47,772 nt of DNA, from positions 1-47,772 of the forward strand of contig DYHU01000003.1 in assembly GCA_020724025.1 (NCBI GenBank). Direction: 5' to 3'. This document shows positions 34,973 through 43,057 of the stretch, in pieces. The translations under genes were made by a program, and so were the position numbers. This DNA is from Syntrophorhabdus sp. (GTDB lineage: Bacteria > Desulfobacterota > BSN033 > UBA1163). The notes under the pieces were generated by a model, which saw only the letters and a list, made by a program, of their open reading frames with translations, did no database searches and had not been told where the DNA came from. Each line of letters begins with the position of its first letter. Positions within the stretch are counted from its first letter, which is position 1.

Positions 34973-35692
34973 TTGAGGGAACATCTGGAGCTTCTTTGGG
35001 AACTTCAAAAGCTCGATCTCGACCTGAAGAATATTGAGGAAGAGCGAGACCGTTATCCCAAAGAGATAAAAAAGTTGGATGAAAAGCAGAACCTCGAGAA
35101 AGAGAGGATTCATAAGGAGAGGGAGAAACTCGAATCGCTGGAGAAGGAGCGGAGGCAGAAAGAGAAAAATCTCATTGGAGAGCAGGACAAGATCAAACGG
35201 TCAGAGGGAAAGATGCCCGAGGTGAAGACCAATAAGGAATACCAGGCCCTCCTCAGCGAGATCGAGACCTTCAAAGAAGTGGCGGGCCGGGTGGAAGAAG
35301 AGATCCTGCTCGTTATGGACGAGAGCGACGAGCTCAAGAAACAGCTCTCCAAACGGGAAAAGGAGATCGCCATCACCCTGGAGAAGGTTGAGGCGGAGAA
35401 GAGGAAGATCCAGGAGAAGATGGAACAGGATGAGGCGGTCTGGAAGGAGAAGTCAGAACGGAAGGAGACCCTGTCGAAACAGGTCGAATCGAAACTCTTC
35501 AAACTTTATAATATGCTGAGAGAGAAGAGACAGGGGATAGGGATGGTGAACGTCAGGAATGAGACCTGCCAGGGCTGTTTTGTGAATGTCCCTCCCCAGA
35601 TGTTTATCGAAGTTCAGAAGAACAATTCCCTCATCCGGTGTCCCAATTGTAATCGGATCCTCTACTGGGACGGAAATGGAGAGAAGAAGTGA
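34973..35692 (+). CDS. Coiled-coil protein with C-terminal C4 zinc ribbon
   Basis: A 239-residue protein. Residues about 1-180 form a long charged coiled coil (for example EEERDRYPKEIKKLDEKQ). The C-terminus is a zinc ribbon with CQGC and CPNC pairs (ETCQGCFVNVPPQ, IRCPNCNRILYW). This matches the CT398/HP0958-like family, whose Helicobacter member binds an mRNA and flagellar factors; the role here is unknown. The TTG start at 34973 is preceded by GGGGAGGT. Its stop overlaps the RNase HI start. The neighbourhood zinc-ribbon gene, rnhA, rnpB is common. Confidence 0.88.
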   Translation: MREHLELLWELQKLDLDLKNIEEERDRYPKEIKKLDEKQNLEKERIHKEREKLESLEKERRQKEKNLIGEQDKIKRSEGKMPEVKTNKEYQALLSEIETFKEVAGRVEEEILLVMDESDELKKQLSKREKEIAITLEKVEAEKRKIQEKMEQDEAVWKEKSERKETLSKQVESKLFKLYNMLREKRQGIGMVNVRNETCQGCFVNVPPQMFIEVQKNNSLIRCPNCNRILYWDGNGEKK

Positions 35693-36276
35693 AGGAGAGG
35701 GAAAGGGAGTGTTTCATCCGGAAAGGTCCCGACCTTCTCATCTTTGTCGATGGCGCCTCGAGGGGAAATCCGGGAATGGCAGGCGCCGGGGTTTATATTA
35801 CCGATCGAGAAGGAAAGAGGATTGCTGGAACAGGACGATATCTCGGCCATAAGACCAATAACGAAGCGGAATATGGAGCCCTTCTGTTAGGGTTGCAGGA
35901 GGCCAAGAGGCTTGGGGGAGAGTCCATTCGCATCTATACGGATTCGGAGTTGATCGAAAGGCAGGTCAAAGGAGTCTATCGGGTGAAGGAGCTTCATCTG
36001 AGAGCCCTTCATGGGAAGGTGATGGAGAATATAAAGGAGTTTTCTTCCTTTGAGATCGAATCCATCCCGAGGGAAGAGAATCAGGAGGCTGACCTTTTAG
36101 CCAATCAGGCGATTGAGAGGAAGATAACCAGAGAGAAAGGAGGGATTCGAGGGGGAAGAGATGGCCGCTCCTCATCGCCACCCGTAAGGGGGGCGATCGG
36201 GGGGAGGAAAGTCCGAGCTCCACAGGGCAGGGTGGTCCGTAACGCGGACGGTCCTGTCTCCAAAGAGACAGGATAA
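35689..36276 (+). CDS. rnhA: RNase HI family protein, 3' end overlapping rnpB
   Basis: RNase HI cuts the RNA strand of RNA-DNA hybrids. Seen motifs are the first catalytic Asp in IFVDGASRGNPGMAGAG, Glu in TNNEAEYGALLLGL, Asp in IYTDSELI, and the fourth acidic residue in ENQEADLLANQAI. A GTG start overlaps the previous stop. The conserved domain ends near residue 150 (base about 36140), but the frame continues another 45 residues through the 5' end of RNase P RNA, giving an Arg/Gly-rich tail (GIRGGRDGRSSSPP). This overlap is unusual. Confidence 0.9.
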   Translation: MKERERECFIRKGPDLLIFVDGASRGNPGMAGAGVYITDREGKRIAGTGRYLGHKTNNEAEYGALLLGLQEAKRLGGESIRIYTDSELIERQVKGVYRVKELHLRALHGKVMENIKEFSSFEIESIPREENQEADLLANQAIERKITREKGGIRGGRDGRSSSPPVRGAIGGRKVRAPQGRVVRNADGPVSKETG

Positions 36277-36621
36277 GGAAAGTGCCACAGAAAAAATACC
36301 GTCCCGTGAAATATGATTTTACGGGATAAGGGTGAAAAGGCGAGGTAAGAGCTCACCAGTGCGCTGAGCGATCGGAGCAGCTTGGTAAACCCCACCCGGA
36401 GCAAGACCAAATAGGTCCCGCTTCCTTCCCGTGAATACGGGAAGATGAGAAAAGCCCATTCAAATTTATTCCCGATGCTGATGCATCGGGAGTAAAGGCG
36501 GGACGGGTAAGGTCGCTTGAGGTCCTGAGCAATCAGGATCCCAGATAAATGGCCATCATCCCGACTCCCCCCCCACGGAGGAGCCAGGGTACAGAACTCG
36601 GCTTACGGTCCCCTTCGAATT
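36145..36621 (+). ncRNA. rnpB: RNase P RNA (type A)
   Basis: The catalytic RNA that trims tRNA 5' leaders. Hallmarks are GGAGGAAAGTCCGAGCTCC and CACAGGGCAGGGTGGTCCG (P4 5' side), GTAAACCCCACCCGGAGCAAG, CCAAATAGG, and the 3' P4 strand ACAGAACTCGGCTTACGG. P1 pairs ATTCGAGGGGGA near 36145 with TCCCCTTCGAAT ending at about 36621. Ends are estimated from P1. The 5' 130 bases also encode the tail of RNase HI. Confidence 0.93.
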
Positions 36622-36746
36622 CCCCTTCTTTTATAAGGAGATTGTGTTGTAAGTCCGTTCATGGTCCGAACGGACCTGTTCTGAGTGAACCGTTCGTCCT
36701 GAGTCCCGCCCAGGCGGGATCGAAGGGCGAATGATGAATTTCGATT

Positions 36747-38918
36747 ATGAAAAAGGAACTTACCCCAGACCAGAGAAGACGGCGGAACGAACTGATCATC
36801 ATCGGCGTCATCTCCGTCCTCATCATCATCCTCACCACCCTTGAGATGAAGATTCCCCAGGTGGGGGACCAGATTCCGATCGCCAATAATATCATCGTCT
36901 TCAGCCTCATCAACATTAATATCATCCTGATTCTCCTTCTGATTTTTCTGGTGATTCGAAACCTTGTCAAACTGATCTTTGAACGAAAGCGTGAAGTTCT
37001 CGGAGCGAAACTGAGAACCAAACTGGTGGTGGCCTTTATCAGTCTCTCCCTTGTGCCCACTTTTCTTCTCTTCTTTGTCGCTGTCGGATTTATCACCAAT
37101 AGTGTGGAGCACTGGTTTAAGGCTCAGGTGGAGCAGTCCCTCCAGGGGTCTCTGGAGGTGGCACAGACCTACTACCGCGATTTCGCCAACCAGTCGGTAT
37201 CCTCTGCCAAACAGATCGGGCGCCACCTCACAAAGCAGGGCATCTTAAAAAGAGAGACAGGGCTGACTCCTCTGAGAGAAGCTCTTGAGTTGAAACGGCA
37301 GGAGTACCATCTGAGCACCCTTGGATTATTCTTCAAGGAGGGAGAAAGCTTCATCAGGGTGGAAGACCCTGCGCTTAAGGCCGTCTCCCTCTCGCCTCCG
37401 AAAGACTTATTGGAGGTGGGGTTTTCAGGGAAGGAGGTATCGAGGACCCTGCCGGTTGGAGAGGGAGAGATGATTACAGGCATCGCCCCCATCTTCCATC
37501 CTTCGGACAGGGGAGAAGTCATCGGCGTGGTGGCGGCCTCTTACTTTATTCCGAAGAGTCTTGCGGGAAAAATGCGCGAGATCTCCGAGGCCTTTGTCGA
37601 TTACAAGCAGTTGAAGGTCCTGAAAAAACCGATCAAGTTCAGTTATATGATGGCCCTTCTGATGGTCACCCTTCTCATCGTCTTCTCAGCGATCTGGTTC
37701 GGCATCCGTCTGGCCAGAGATATCACCGTTCCGATTAAGGAGCTGGCGGAGGCCACCCACCGGATTGCCGAGGGAGATCTTAACTTTCGGATCGAGATGA
37801 AGGCCGGCGATGAGATCGGGAGGCTCGTCCAGTCCTTCAATCAGATGACCGGAGACCTACAGGTGAGCCGTTCCGAGTTGGAACAGCGGAAGAAATATAT
37901 GGAGATTGTCCTGAAGAATGTGGCCGCAGGGGTCGTCTCCATTGATGATCGTGGGATGATCACCACGATCAATACTTCTGCGGAGCAGATGCTGAAGGTG
38001 AAGGGAGAGACCGTTCTGGAGAGAAGGTTCTCAGAGGTGCTTGAAAAAGAGTATGTGGAGAGAATTGAAGAGTTGTTAAGCGAACTCAGATCTTCCCAGA
38101 GGGATTCGATTGCAAAACAGCTTACGGTTCCGATCGGGGGTAAATCGCTCTCCTTTCTGATCAATCTGGCGACCTTGAAGGACGAAGAGGGAAGGCCGCT
38201 CGGTTTTGTGGCGGTCTTCGATGACCTCACCCAACTGATGAAAGCCCAGAGGGTGGCGGCCTGGAGGGAAGTGGCCCGGAGAATCGCCCATGAGATAAAA
38301 AATCCATTAACCCCGATTCAACTTTCTGCCCAACGGTTGCGGAAACGATATCTGGAGAAACTTGATCAGGATGGCGCGGTCTTCGATGAGTGCACACGGA
38401 CCATTGTGAAACAGGTTGAAGAATTAAAAGGGATGGTCAACGAATTCTCCAACTTTGCCAGGATGCCCGCCTCGAATCCCACCCCCAATCGTCTCAACGA
38501 AATCATTCAGGAGACGCTTGTCCTCTTTAAGGAGGCCCACAAGGATGTCCGGTTCCATTTCGTCCCACACGACCTTCCCGCCTTTAATCTTGACCGGGAT
38601 CAGATGAAGCGGGTGATGATCAATCTCGTCAAGAATAGCCTTGCCGCCATTGACCAGGGAGGAGAGATCAATATCCAGACAAGTTATGACCCCAAACTCC
38701 AGATGGTTTGCCTCGAGGTGAGCGATAATGGGTGCGGGATTTCCGAAGAAGACAAGGGAAAGCTCTTCGAGCCCTACTATTCCACCAAAAAGACCGGAAC
38801 GGGACTGGGATTGACTATCGTCAATGCCATCATTGCCGACCACAATGGGTACATCCGGGTCCGCGACAACAAACCCAGCGGCACCACCTTCCTCATCGAA
38901 TTGCCCGTCCGGGTCTAA
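36747..38918 (+). CDS. NtrY-like sensor histidine kinase
   Basis: A 723-residue membrane kinase. Several N-terminal helices (IIIGVISVLIIILTTL, IIVFSLININIILILLLIFL and FISLSLVPTFLLFFV) surround a periplasmic sensor region. Then come HAMP (about 315-370, ARDITVPIKELAEATHRI), a PAS domain (VLKNVAAGVVSID) and HisKA with the phosphorylated histidine in RRIAHEIKNPLTP. The ATPase has DNGCGISEEDKG and TGTGLGLTIV. NtrY works with the response regulator NtrX; no regulator is adjacent, as smpB follows. Input signal unknown. Confidence 0.92.
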   Translation: MKKELTPDQRRRRNELIIIGVISVLIIILTTLEMKIPQVGDQIPIANNIIVFSLININIILILLLIFLVIRNLVKLIFERKREVLGAKLRTKLVVAFISLSLVPTFLLFFVAVGFITNSVEHWFKAQVEQSLQGSLEVAQTYYRDFANQSVSSAKQIGRHLTKQGILKRETGLTPLREALELKRQEYHLSTLGLFFKEGESFIRVEDPALKAVSLSPPKDLLEVGFSGKEVSRTLPVGEGEMITGIAPIFHPSDRGEVIGVVAASYFIPKSLAGKMREISEAFVDYKQLKVLKKPIKFSYMMALLMVTLLIVFSAIWFGIRLARDITVPIKELAEATHRIAEGDLNFRIEMKAGDEIGRLVQSFNQMTGDLQVSRSELEQRKKYMEIVLKNVAAGVVSIDDRGMITTINTSAEQMLKVKGETVLERRFSEVLEKEYVERIEELLSELRSSQRDSIAKQLTVPIGGKSLSFLINLATLKDEEGRPLGFVAVFDDLTQLMKAQRVAAWREVARRIAHEIKNPLTPIQLSAQRLRKRYLEKLDQDGAVFDECTRTIVKQVEELKGMVNEFSNFARMPASNPTPNRLNEIIQETLVLFKEAHKDVRFHFVPHDLPAFNLDRDQMKRVMINLVKNSLAAIDQGGEINIQTSYDPKLQMVCLEVSDNGCGISEEDKGKLFEPYYSTKKTGTGLGLTIVNAIIADHNGYIRVRDNKPSGTTFLIELPVRV

Positions 38919-38967
38919 TTGGATTTCGGAATTCGGATTGCGGAATGCGGAATTCCAACTATTTCTC

Positions 38968-39003
38968 CCTCTCCCTTGGCGGGAGAGGGTCAGGGTGAGG
39001 GGG
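38968..39003. repeat. Intergenic stem-loop repeat
   Basis: CCCTCTCCCTTGGCGGGAGAGGG forms a stem; the following TCAGGGTGAGGGGG matches the arm of the element at 5021-5071. Confidence 0.55.
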
Positions 39004-39011
39004 ACCAATAA

Positions 39012-39040
39012 TTGATTTATATTTTTCTTTTAGGTAAAAT
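39012..39040 (+). promoter_or_regulatory. Promoter very close to smpB start
   Basis: TTGATT (39012-39017), 17-bp spacer, TAAAAT (39035-39040). The smpB ATG is only 7 bp beyond, so the transcript would be leaderless or nearly so, unless smpB is also read from upstream. Confidence 0.5.
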
Positions 39041-39046
39041 ATTTAT

Positions 39047-39508
39047 ATGGGCCAAAAGCTGATCTGTCAGAACAAGAAGGCGAGGTTTCATTATTCGATT
39101 GAAGACTCCCTGGAAGCGGGAATCTGTCTTCTGGGGACCGAGGTGAAATCCCTCCGGGAAGGTAAGGTAAACCTTGGGGACAGTTACGGGACGATCAAAA
39201 ACGGAGAGCTCTTTCTCGTGGATGTCCATATCAGCCCGTATTCCCATGGAAACCGGAACAATCCCGATCCTTTGAGGACGAGGAAGCTTCTCCTTCATAA
39301 ACAGGAGATTCGTCGTCTCATCGGGAAAGTTCAGGAAAAAGGGTTTACCCTCATCCCACTCCGCCTCTACTTTTCGAATGGAAAGGCCAAGGTGGAACTG
39401 GGGCTGGCCAAAGGGAAGAAGCTCTTTGATAAACGGGAGACACTCAAACAAAAGGCAATGCAAAGAGAGATGGAAAGGGGGCGAAAAGGGTTCGACGGGG
39501 ATCGTTGA
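39047..39508 (+). CDS. smpB: SmpB, tmRNA-binding protein
   Basis: A 153-residue small protein B, which delivers tmRNA to stalled ribosomes. Motifs are [48 protein letters not shown] and [32 protein letters not shown] is the basic tail. Its last 10 codons are also the first 32 bases of the tmRNA gene, so the tail RKGFDGDR is encoded by tmRNA sequence. A promoter lies unusually close to the start and no Shine-Dalgarno is obvious. Confidence 0.95.
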   Translation: MGQKLICQNKKARFHYSIEDSLEAGICLLGTEVKSLREGKVNLGDSYGTIKNGELFLVDVHISPYSHGNRNNPDPLRTRKLLLHKQEIRRLIGKVQEKGFTLIPLRLYFSNGKAKVELGLAKGKKLFDKRETLKQKAMQREMERGRKGFDGDR

Positions 39509-39831
39509 CGTCAGGGTGGCATACCGAGGTCCCATTGGCTCGTTAAACAAATGGGATTAAACATAATCGCAAACAACTACGATTATGCCCTGGCTGCCTA
39601 AGGGCAGTCAGCGTCCCTCCCATCCCTTCCTGTGGGGTGGAAAGGGATGTCAGAAAGACAGGATAGTTCCTCTCCGACGCTTATAGGATGAGGGGCGAAT
39701 CTCCATAAGCTAATCCTTCCGGAATCCTGCCTGCGGGAGATGGGAAGGGTGAATTTAAAACACAGGCTATGTATGTAGAAGCTCTGCCGGAAGGTTCTCG
39801 GACGCGGGTTCGATTCCCGCCGCCTCCACCA
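39477..39831 (+). ncRNA. ssrA: tmRNA, tag ANNYDYALAA
   Basis: Start GGGGGCG (39477-39483) pairs with CGCCTCC near the 3' end, and the TTCGACGGGG element follows at the spacing found in other tmRNAs. The 3' tRNA-like part (GGACGCGGGTTCGATTCCCGC) ends with encoded ACCA at 39831. The tag frame starts GCA at 39569 and reads A-N-N-Y-D-Y-A-L-A-A, stop 39599-39601. The 5' 32 bases overlap smpB. Confidence 0.95.
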
Positions 39832-40078
39832 GACTTCGCTCTGAACATAGAGAGGAGCGAAGTCTGCCGCGCCGAAGCTATTAAGCGAAGGCGGGCAATC
39901 AATTTTCACCAGTTTTTTCGAAGCTACGTCTCGGCACGCCATGAATCTTCGAAACTTTGATCGAAGCGAAGTATGTCGCGCCGAAGCCTTTTAGGCGAAG
40001 GCGGACAATTGTATCAGGCATTTCGAAGCTACGTCTCGGCACGCCAGATAGTTTCCAAATTTGCTTAGAAGCGAAGGC
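39832..40078. repeat. Two ~107-bp tandem-like repeats between ssrA and GIY-YIG gene
   Basis: It starts with an inverted repeat AGACTTCGCTC/GAGCGAAGTCT (39831-39867). Then a unit with CGCGCCGAAGC, GCGAAGGCGG and CGAAGCTACGTCTCGGCACGCC occurs twice (about 39855 and 39962). It runs directly into the GIY-YIG start codon. The location at the tmRNA 3' end suggests an inserted element. Confidence 0.7.
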
Positions 40079-40080
40079 GG

Positions 40081-40326
40081 ATGAAATTTTATTATGTTTA
40101 TATCCTGCAATCCGAGATCGATCAGAAAAGATTCTACACTGGTTTTACAGAAGACCTTGATTCTCGTCTGAAATCACATAACTCTGGGGGATGCGATCAC
40201 ACCTCAAAATATAGACCCTGGAGTATAAAAACTGCAATGGCTTTCAATAACCGGCAGAAAGCCCTCGATTTTGAAAAATACCTAAAAAGCCCCTCCGGCC
40301 GTGCCTTTGCCAAAAAACGACTCTGA
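40081..40326 (+). CDS. Small GIY-YIG nuclease-domain protein
   Basis: An 81-residue single GIY-YIG domain: YYVYILQS (GIY strand), RFYTGFTEDLDSRLKSHN (YIG strand with the Arg helix) and the Glu-containing FEKYLKSPSGRAF. UvrC/Slx1-like small proteins of this sort are common near repeats in metagenomic genomes. Its role is unknown, but a DNA nick or cut by the domain is expected. The repeat unit immediately upstream may be the element it travels with. Confidence 0.85.
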   Translation: MKFYYVYILQSEIDQKRFYTGFTEDLDSRLKSHNSGGCDHTSKYRPWSIKTAMAFNNRQKALDFEKYLKSPSGRAFAKKRL

Positions 40327-40510
40327 GATATAATGCCAATATATTTAAACTATTTTTCCATTATGATGGTTTAAAAATATGCCATTTCTTCAGTCCCCAA
40401 TGTCTTTTCCTAAAGGACACGGAAGGCTTCGCCAGGGAGATATGGGCCATAAACATCCTTCGGGTCGAGAATATAGCGGAGCTCATCACTTCATCACTGA
40501 TCAGGCCACA

Positions 40511-41128
40511 TCAATACCGAATTACCGATGCCTGGCACCGAGATTTTGATTCGGCCCGATTGCCCTTCCTTAGTTTGTATTCCAACTTCAGAATGTTTTG
40601 GTTAAGAAGTGCCCACTGGACGGTGTCAAAAACTCCTTTAGTAAGTTCTATTTTCTTGGATGCCTTGGCCAGCGGGGTAAACATCTCATCGATCTTCTCC
40701 AACCTTGCTATTTGCTTTGCAGGGAGAGATGATTCGATCTTCTTAAAAGCTGATTCAAGCTCTGCATGGAATGAAGATCCTACTGGAGATACAAGTAACT
40801 TTTTGCTGAAGTAAAGAGCCATTAACTCATTAAGAGTAAATGTTACAGGCGAGACACTCTTAAAAGATGGTTCAAGTTTCCAGTAGGTTGTTCCTTCTAC
40901 AACTTCGGTGAGAAGAGGGTAGCCTGCCTCCTCCAATACCTTAATATCCCGATAAAGAGTTCTCTTCGTGACAGCAAATTCTTCGGCTAATTCGCCTATG
41001 GTGATTCCTTGTCTGGCTCCGAGGGTTCTCAAGATCCCCTGGACTCTGGCAGCTTGGCTGTATTTTTTCTTGGTTGCCATAATTATGGTGAACGGACCAA
41101 TCCTTCCGTATGCGTCCCTCCTGGTCAT
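40511..41128 (-). CDS. HTH/WYL-type regulator, C-terminally truncated at the island direct repeat
   Basis: A 205-residue fragment of a WYL-domain regulator (typically about 320 residues). The N-terminal HTH is clear: ARVQGILRTLGARQGITIGELAEEF and VTKRTLYRDIKVLEEAGYPL. The WYL region begins (VQWALLNQNILKLEY) and then breaks into an unrelated tail exactly over direct repeat 40520-40546. It is therefore probably non-functional or dominant-negative. The start overlaps the upstream gene by ATGA; ATG 41080 (MATKKKYSQ) is an alternative. Confidence 0.75.
   Translation of the reverse strand: MTRRDAYGRIGPFTIIMATKKKYSQAARVQGILRTLGARQGITIGELAEEFAVTKRTLYRDIKVLEEAGYPLLTEVVEGTTYWKLEPSFKSVSPVTFTLNELMALYFSKKLLVSPVGSSFHAELESAFKKIESSLPAKQIARLEKIDEMFTPLAKASKKIELTKGVFDTVQWALLNQNILKLEYKLRKGNRAESKSRCQASVIRY
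40520..40546. repeat. 27-bp direct repeat, left boundary of the Ub-like island
   Basis: A perfect 27-bp match to 46353-46379, beginning AATTACCGATGCCTGG and ending CACCGAGATTT. It lies at the point where the WYL protein loses homology. The bracketed DNA is 5.8 kb. Confidence 0.88.
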
Positions 41129-41574
41129 CCATTATCTTTGTAAAACTTAGCCTTACCAGGCCATCTCCCTTCACACTTAACGATCAAGCCGGAGCGAGAG
41201 ATTCTCGACTTCATGCTTTGGATATTGCCCCACGGTTGTTCCCCCATAATTAGAAGGCTTTCTATGTCTGCAAGGAGTTTTTCAGTAAGTCGTCCCTTAT
41301 ACGTGAGAGTCACATTTCCGAGAAGAGCTAAGTGTTCAAATATTTTCCTTTTCTTTTCGAGGTCGGTCCAGAAATTCTCCTTTCCTGCCTGGTTCCAACG
41401 TGCTTGAACTGTAACCCCCCAAGCCTTTCCGATGTAAAGTATTTCTTTTTTATCAGGTGACAGATAGGCATATAAGCACTGTATTGATTTCCAGCCTTCA
41501 TCATCTGGATTCAAAAAACGCCAGCGGACAAGTACATCTGGAAGAAAATTATTCATCCGTTCGATGTTGTTCAT
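41125..41574 (-). CDS. GIY-YIG-like protein
   Basis: A 149-residue protein with AYLSPDKKEILYIGKAWG and VTVQARW, which resemble the GIY and YIG strands plus the catalytic Arg. A later Glu (ADIESLLI) could be the metal ligand. It may be a DNA nuclease or a non-catalytic relative. It ends in an ATGA overlap with the WYL fragment. Between it and ImmA at 41635 are 60 bp. Confidence 0.6.
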   Translation of the reverse strand: MNNIERMNNFLPDVLVRWRFLNPDDEGWKSIQCLYAYLSPDKKEILYIGKAWGVTVQARWNQAGKENFWTDLEKKRKIFEHLALLGNVTLTYKGRLTEKLLADIESLLIMGEQPWGNIQSMKSRISRSGLIVKCEGRWPGKAKFYKDNG

Positions 41575-41634
41575 TACTATGACACCTATAATCAGCGGTG
41601 GCGTTACATTTTGAGCGTCTGCTGCGGTATCTTG

Positions 41635-42564
41635 TCAGGGGGCATCCCTTTTATCCACGATTATTAGTTTTGTCCTCGACGGAGGGTGAGCCATTGGATA
41701 TATTAAAACGAAATAGTTAAACATGTTGCAAAAAGTGTCGATTTTACATCTCTTGTCAAATCCTTTTAAGTCGCTTAGGGCAATTTCCCCTTCGTGGACT
41801 ATTTTCAGAGAACCTGACAAAACGGTGTCATAGATGGGATGCCCGGGGTAATAAAATTTCTCCCAATCTATCATCCCGAATTCATCTGTGAATGCTCCCG
41901 ATTGCAAAGGGTACCATAACCGGAGGATGGGCTGGCTATCAATGGTTTGGCCAGTCAACGTTTCAAGTACCAATAAGGCACATGATCTTGTACTGTCCTC
42001 AATGTATTTTCGAAAAGTTGAGTGAAGCGACGTCTCAAATCTTTCTGCCAAATGCATTGCGCTGGGTAAGCCGAGAGGAAGATCCTTTAATTCCTTCGCA
42101 AACCTGTCAATCTGGAATTGGATTAAAGAAGCACCGAGATTAGCCTCGGCTTCAAGTCCTGTGGCAATCCACGGATCGATCGAATAATCGGTATCTAAAT
42201 GAGGATCGAAAAGACCTTCATGCCATGGTAGGACTCTATGAGTCACTTCATGATAGGTTACAAAAATTATTTGAGAGTGGTGGATGTCGGGGTTTACATA
42301 TATTAATTTTTCCCTAAGATCTAAGAGCCCTTTGAATTTTGATAGGGCTCCCTTTAAAATGCTAATTCCTTTGGTCAACCATCGATCTTCATATTTAGAT
42401 AGGTCTATAGCTCCGATCTCTACCAGTTTCGCGGTGGCAACGATGTCCTCCTTGGGGGTGGGCAGCCTATCTTTAACCCCAGCCGCAGATAAGAGACGCT
42501 TGGTCTGCTTCTTGATTTCTTCCGAACTTTCTTGAAGGAGCGGATGCTTGCGCGAAACCTTCAT
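41635..42564 (-). CDS. ImmA/IrrE-type zinc metallopeptidase (CapP-like)
   Basis: A 309-residue gluzincin-like peptidase. The HExxH motif is YHEVTH (His105, Glu106, His109), and EAEANLGAS near 138-144 supplies the third ligand. In phage and CBASS regulation, ImmA and CapP cleave a partner XRE repressor; CapP responds to single-stranded DNA. Here it overlaps the XRE gene by ATGA, so the two are cotranslated, and both are divergent from the Ub-like operon. The C-terminal 150 residues are not recognised and could be a sensor. Confidence 0.85.
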   Translation of the reverse strand: MKVSRKHPLLQESSEEIKKQTKRLLSAAGVKDRLPTPKEDIVATAKLVEIGAIDLSKYEDRWLTKGISILKGALSKFKGLLDLREKLIYVNPDIHHSQIIFVTYHEVTHRVLPWHEGLFDPHLDTDYSIDPWIATGLEAEANLGASLIQFQIDRFAKELKDLPLGLPSAMHLAERFETSLHSTFRKYIEDSTRSCALLVLETLTGQTIDSQPILRLWYPLQSGAFTDEFGMIDWEKFYYPGHPIYDTVLSGSLKIVHEGEIALSDLKGFDKRCKIDTFCNMFNYFVLIYPMAHPPSRTKLIIVDKRDAP

Positions 42565-42908
42565 TTTCTGGCTTTCTTCTTCTGTCGTATAAACTCAAGA
42601 TATTTTAGTAACTCTTCTTCTTCCTCCTCGGTTAGATCTTTGAGCAGACTGAATGCCACCCCCGCTGTTTTTTTTGCTTTAGCTCCCTCTTTAGGCATAA
42701 GATAACCAGCTAACTTAAGTAAATTGGTGTAGGATACCCCATAAAAATTGGCTAATTTGTGCAAAAAATGAGGGGAAGGTTCTTTAATATTTCCCTGCTC
42801 CAGTTGATTCAGATACGCATTGGATACCTTTGTTTCTCTTTCTACGTCCCTTAACGTCAGCCCTTTCAGGTTTCGATACTGTCTCAGTTTATCTCCGAGC
42901 TCTTTGGA
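42561..42908 (-). CDS. XRE-family repressor (CapH-like)
   Basis: A 115-residue protein with an N-terminal HTH (LRQYRNLKGLTLRDVERETK, VSNAYLNQLEQGNI) and a charged C-terminal tail ending in EEEEELLKYLEFIRQKKK. The GTG start at 42908 is favoured by GGGGGTGA upstream; the ATG at 42947 would lie inside the promoter. It is probably the repressor cleaved by the coupled ImmA/IrrE peptidase, controlling both divergent promoters. Confidence 0.85.
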   Translation of the reverse strand, partial: SKELGDKLRQYRNLKGLTLRDVERETKVSNAYLNQLEQGNIKEPSPHFLHKLANFYGVSYTNLLKLAGYLMPKEGAKAKKTAGVAFSLLKDLTEEEEEELLKYLEFIRQKKKARK

Positions 42909-42937
42909 CACATTGGTCACCCCCTTTCCTATCTTAA

Positions 42938-42964
42938 AGTATATCATATTGCATTTTATGTCAA
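42938..42964 (-). promoter_or_regulatory. Promoter of the XRE-ImmA operon
   Basis: Minus-strand TTGACA (42964-42959), 15-bp spacer, TATACT (42943-42938), about 30 bp before the GTG start of the XRE gene. Confidence 0.6.
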
Positions 42965-42970
42965 GCGGTA

Positions 42971-43027
42971 TATTTGCTTCTAATCAAAAATAATGCTTGA
43001 CAAAGAAAGCAAATAATATTATATTTG
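42971..43027. promoter_or_regulatory. Candidate XRE operator overlapping the Ub-operon promoter
   Basis: TATTTGCTT (42971-42979) is inverted as AAGCAAATA (43007-43015), and CAAATA/TATTTG forms a second inverted pair (43010-43015, 43022-43027) across the -10 region. Binding would block the divergent promoter at 42997-43025. Confidence 0.5.
42997..43025 (+). promoter_or_regulatory. Sigma-70 promoter of the Ub-like operon
   Basis: TTGACA (42997-43002), exact 17-bp spacer, TATATT (43020-43025). The 5' leader to the Ubl start is about 135 nt and holds a tiny ORF. Confidence 0.75.
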
Positions 43028-43057
43028 GTGCATATCTTGTTTAGGAGGTAGAGAGAG

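Noticed and set aside
39800..39831. tmRNA-end duplication marking an integrated element (attL/attR)
   Set aside because: No second copy of the tmRNA 3' end is present in the window.
40326..40480. Minus-strand fragment reading ELRYILDPKDVYGPY
   Set aside because: It looks like coding sequence but is short, interrupted by stops and of no recognised family; perhaps a remnant, not supportable as a gene.
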